Translations under genes and position numbers: made by a program | Origin: Larkinella terrae | Lineage (GTDB): Bacteria > Bacteroidota > Bacteroidia > Cytophagales > Spirosomataceae | NCBI RefSeq assembly: GCF_009668025.1 | Contig: NZ_WJXZ01000002.1 | Location: 255,216 to 319,215, forward strand | Reading direction: 5' to 3' | DNA: 64,000 nt | Part shown: one piece after another, positions 61,457 to 64,000 of the stretch | How positions within the stretch are numbered: position 1 is the first letter of the stretch | Layout of the letters: each line of letters opens with the position of its first letter | The notes under the pieces: generated by a model | Seen by the model: the letters and a program-made list of their open reading frames with translations, nothing else | Told to the model about the DNA's origin: nothing | The model's database searches: none

Positions 61457-62257
61457 ATGATTTTTCGCATACTGAGTACACAGGCCGGATACTGGTTTAT
61501 TGGTTTATGTGGTTGCCTGACAAGTTGCATTTCGAGTAAGGAGTTAGTACTGTATCAGAAAAATAAGAATACAAAAGACACCGTTGCGATGTCGAACCGG
61601 TATATACCGACTATTAAGGTTGGAGATGTGCTGTCTGTCCAGGTGAGTAGTTTGAGTCTGGAAGCAACGGCGCTCTTTAATCCCTATTCGTCGATTACAG
61701 CCATGTCCGGGATGAATAATATACAGAGTACGCCAACGACGCCAATGCCGTCTCAACTGGGTTATCTGGTAAGCGAGGAGGGGCAGATCGAACTGCCGCT
61801 GATTGGCAAAGTGACCGTACAGAACCTGACGAATGCCCAGGCCGCCCGGCAAATCCGGCAAAAGCTCCTCGCTTATCTGAAAGAGCCGACCGTAAACGTC
61901 CGCAATCTTAATTTTCAGATTTCCGTCACGGGTGAAGTGGCCCGACCGTCGCTGTTTTCCATTCCGACGGAATCCATCACATTGCCCGCAGCGTTGGGTC
62001 TGGCGGGCGACATTACCATTTACGGGAAGCGTACCAACGTACTGGTGATTCGGGAGGAAAATGGGCAGCGGACGTTCAATCATATCGATTTGACCAAACG
62101 GGACCTTTTTCAGTCGCCGTATTATTATTTGCATCCCAACGATATCGTGTATGTCGAACCCGGCAAGGCCCGTATCGCCAATGCCGACCGGAATTACCAG
62201 TTAATACCCATTATTCTGAGTGCGCTTTCCATTGTTGCCATTGTTGTAACTCGTTAA
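61457..62257 (+). CDS. Wza-like polysaccharide export lipoprotein
   Basis: 266 residues from ATG 61457. A lipoprotein signal (YWFIGLCGCLTSCISSK) is followed by the polysaccharide export domain (IPTIKVGDVLSVQVSS, GYLVSEEGQIELPLIGKV), an SLBB-type beta-grasp repeat (NFQISVTGEVARPSLFSIP, LPAALGLAGDI, LHPNDIVYVEP) and a C-terminal helix that can cross the membrane (LIPIILSALSIVAIVV). This is the outer-membrane exporter of group 1-like capsule or exopolysaccharide. It is followed 4 nt later by the Wzc-like kinase gene, the usual pairing. Confidence 0.94.
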   Translation: MIFRILSTQAGYWFIGLCGCLTSCISSKELVLYQKNKNTKDTVAMSNRYIPTIKVGDVLSVQVSSLSLEATALFNPYSSITAMSGMNNIQSTPTTPMPSQLGYLVSEEGQIELPLIGKVTVQNLTNAQAARQIRQKLLAYLKEPTVNVRNLNFQISVTGEVARPSLFSIPTESITLPAALGLAGDITIYGKRTNVLVIREENGQRTFNHIDLTKRDLFQSPYYYLHPNDIVYVEPGKARIANADRNYQLIPIILSALSIVAIVVTR

Positions 62258-62261
62258 TGCT

Positions 62262-64000
62262 ATGGTAAATAACTCATATACGCCCTATCAGGCTTATGAA
62301 GTAGAGTCACAGCCGAACCTGCGGGCTACGCTCCAGCGTTATCTGCGATTCTGGCCGTGGTTTTTGCTTTCGATCGTTCTGGCGCTTGGTGCAGCTTATG
62401 CTTACCTGCTGTATCAACCACCGGTTTATCGAGTTCATGCCAGCCTGTTGATCAAAGATGAGAAGAAAGGCGGGCTGTCGGCAGAGAGCCTCATGAAAGA
62501 ACTCTATCTCTTCAACAAAAATGTAAGCATCGACGATCAGATTGAGATCCTGAAGTCCTACACTTTGATGGACCGGGTGGTGAAAAGCCTGGGGCTCGAT
62601 ATTCAATACCACACGCCTACGCCGACGTACGCCCGCGAAGTGTACGCCGAATCGCCCATTCGGCTGACCGTTGAAAAGGCAAATCCGCAACTGTTGTCTG
62701 CTGAATTGAAGTTCACGTTTGTCGATAACAAAACGTTTTTGCTGAACGGTTTTTCGTACCCATTCAATCAGAGCATCAAAACGCCGTACGGTTTACTGCG
62801 GGTTTTTGCGCTTAAACCGATCACTGCCAGTACCTTACCCATTACGGTTTCGGTTTTGACTCATTCGAGAGCGGTCAATAGCTACCTGGATAAACTGAGC
62901 GTCGAACCGGCCGCCAAGGAATCCAACGTGCTGGAACTGAGCCTGGAAGAAACCGTGCCGGATAAAGGCGAGGCTGTTTTGAATCAACTGGTCAACGCTT
63001 ACAGCAAGGAAGCCATCTTCGACAAAAACAAGGATGCGAGCAATATGCTCAACTTCATTGAAGAACGGTTGGCACTCATTGCCGGTGAGCTGTCGAAAGT
63101 GGAGCAGGAAGTGGAATCCTACAAATCGACGCAGGGCATTACCGACCTGAGTGTGCAGGCACAGACGTTCCTGATGACGGTGAAAGAAAATGATGCCCAG
63201 TTGAACGAGGTTAACATGCGCCTGAGCGGCCTGGCGGATATTGAAAAATACGTTGCCAAACAGACGGGTGACAAAAGCGTGGCCCCCGCCACCATCGGTT
63301 TGAACGATCCGACCCTGAACGGTTTACTGACCAAAGTGTCGGAACTGGAACTGAAGCGCGATGAGCTGTCTCGGGTGATGGCGAGCAACAGCCCGATGCT
63401 GCAGTCGATCGACAGCCAGATTAAAACCATAAAGGGCAGCATCAACGAAAACATCCAGACGATGCGGCAGCAGCTGACCAGCAGCCGGAACCATTTACTG
63501 GCGAATAACCAGCGGCTGGAAGGGATGATCCGGACCGTGCCCGGTAAAGAACGGACGCTGCTCAACATCACCCGGCAACAGGTGATCAAAAACGGTTTAT
63601 ACACCTACCTGCTTCAAAAAAGGGAAGAAACCGCCCTGTCGGCCGCTTCTACGGTTTCCGATAGCCGAATTGTCGATGCGGCCCGGACGGATGAACGCCC
63701 GGTTGCGCCGGTCAAAACCACTATCTTCCTGATTTTTGGCTGTATCGGGTTATTAATACCGATTGCTTTTTTTGAGATAAAAGATGCGCTCAACGACCGG
63801 GTGATGCGACGTTCCGACGTGGAAGAGTTCACGCAGGTTCCGATTCTGGGCGAAATTGTAAAGGGAAATAAGATCATCACCGACAACCTGGTTTTTAAAC
63901 CGCAGATGCGCTCGGTTATTGGGGAGCAGATTCGGGCTTTGCGGACCAATCTGCACTTTCTGAAAACGGAACAGGAGAAAAACCAGGTACTGCTGTTTAC
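62262..64000 (+). CDS. Wzc-like polysaccharide co-polymerase / tyrosine autokinase (partial)
   Basis: At least 579 residues, cut by the window edge. Starts MVNNSYTPYQAYEVE; membrane helix near residues 33-53 (FLLSIVLALGAAYAYLLY), Wzz domain (SLLIKDEKKGG, IDDQIEILKSYTLMDRVVKSL), a long periplasmic coiled coil (about 265-450), a second helix (TTIFLIFGCIGLLIPIAFFE), then the start of the cytoplasmic kinase part with RSVIGEQIRALRTNL just before Walker A. The Walker motifs and tyrosine tail lie beyond 64000. It would control polymer length and export together with the Wza-like protein. Confidence 0.93.
   Translation, partial: MVNNSYTPYQAYEVESQPNLRATLQRYLRFWPWFLLSIVLALGAAYAYLLYQPPVYRVHASLLIKDEKKGGLSAESLMKELYLFNKNVSIDDQIEILKSYTLMDRVVKSLGLDIQYHTPTPTYAREVYAESPIRLTVEKANPQLLSAELKFTFVDNKTFLLNGFSYPFNQSIKTPYGLLRVFALKPITASTLPITVSVLTHSRAVNSYLDKLSVEPAAKESNVLELSLEETVPDKGEAVLNQLVNAYSKEAIFDKNKDASNMLNFIEERLALIAGELSKVEQEVESYKSTQGITDLSVQAQTFLMTVKENDAQLNEVNMRLSGLADIEKYVAKQTGDKSVAPATIGLNDPTLNGLLTKVSELELKRDELSRVMASNSPMLQSIDSQIKTIKGSINENIQTMRQQLTSSRNHLLANNQRLEGMIRTVPGKERTLLNITRQQVIKNGLYTYLLQKREETALSAASTVSDSRIVDAARTDERPVAPVKTTIFLIFGCIGLLIPIAFFEIKDALNDRVMRRSDVEEFTQVPILGEIVKGNKIITDNLVFKPQMRSVIGEQIRALRTNLHFLKTEQEKNQVLLF

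Overview
The window looks like chromosomal DNA of a Bacteroidota member of the order Cytophagales, most like Spirosomataceae; the genus cannot be fixed from this sequence alone. Supporting signs are a SusC/SusD pair, a type IX secretion (T9SS) C-terminal domain, TAnnTTTG-type promoters, a two-component hybrid sensor built on a Reg_prop propeller, a YpdA-type bacillithiol disulfide reductase, and many short palindromic intergenic repeats. GC content is moderate (judged by eye at a little over 50%), with AT-rich pockets at about 37.8-38.3 kb, 52.9-54.0 kb and 60.5-61.5 kb. No rRNA, tRNA, CRISPR array, complete IS element or prophage was seen.

Layout. 0.1-6.1 kb: an RND efflux operon (TolC, permease, adaptor; minus strand). 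6.0-7.8 kb: four copies of a palindromic repeat around a Crp-type regulator and an OsmC peroxidase. 7.9-9.9 kb: an OmpR/kinase pair. 9.9-14.7 kb: small stress and metabolism genes (AlkZ-like winged-helix protein, DinB, arylamine N-acetyltransferase, NTF2-like protein, beta carbonic anhydrase, a membrane protein). 15.1-19.3 kb: a 1410-residue hybrid kinase. 19.6-21.2 kb: two Tat-exported ferritin-like proteins. 21.4-26.1 kb: a tightly coupled sugar cassette (FdtA-type ketoisomerase, sugar aminotransferase, GT2, methyltransferase, GT-C membrane protein). 26.3-28.7 kb: a GH78-type rhamnosidase. 28.9-31.0 kb: a TPR sensor kinase. 31.0-34.9 kb: YpdA beside a KefF/KefC-like pair. 35.1-38.3 kb: priA with a PIN toxin-antitoxin module inserted at its 3' end. 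38.4-44.8 kb: a class V aminotransferase-fold enzyme and a SusC/SusD pair. 44.9-49.0 kb: a PARP1-like enzyme in an unusual cluster with a WYL regulator. 49.1-54.7 kb: a lipoprotein, Uma2, a CBM9-like protein, an HNH nuclease with DUF3037, and a VOC protein. 54.9-60.5 kb: a cytochrome c-PQQ dehydrogenase fusion and a large beta-helix protein with a T9SS signal. 61.5-64.0 kb: the start of an exopolysaccharide export locus (Wza-like, Wzc-like), cut by the window edge.

The best candidate for an undescribed system is 44.94-48.98 kb. A PARP with WGR, helical regulatory and ART regions and a complete H-Y-E triad is co-transcribed with a small winged-helix-like protein and flanked by two paralogous unknown genes. 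Each paralog is preceded by the same 17-nt sequence containing a perfect CGTAA-N5-TTACG palindrome, placed exactly 12 nt upstream of the -7-like promoter element. A WYL-domain regulator is divergently transcribed from one of these sites. I read this as an ADP-ribosylation response module, possibly for DNA damage or phage defence; the function is inference.

Other notable signals are a 63-bp duplication of the priA end around the toxin-antitoxin module, several nested or dispersed palindromic repeat families, and strong enrichment of the word AAAACCG/CGGTTTT.
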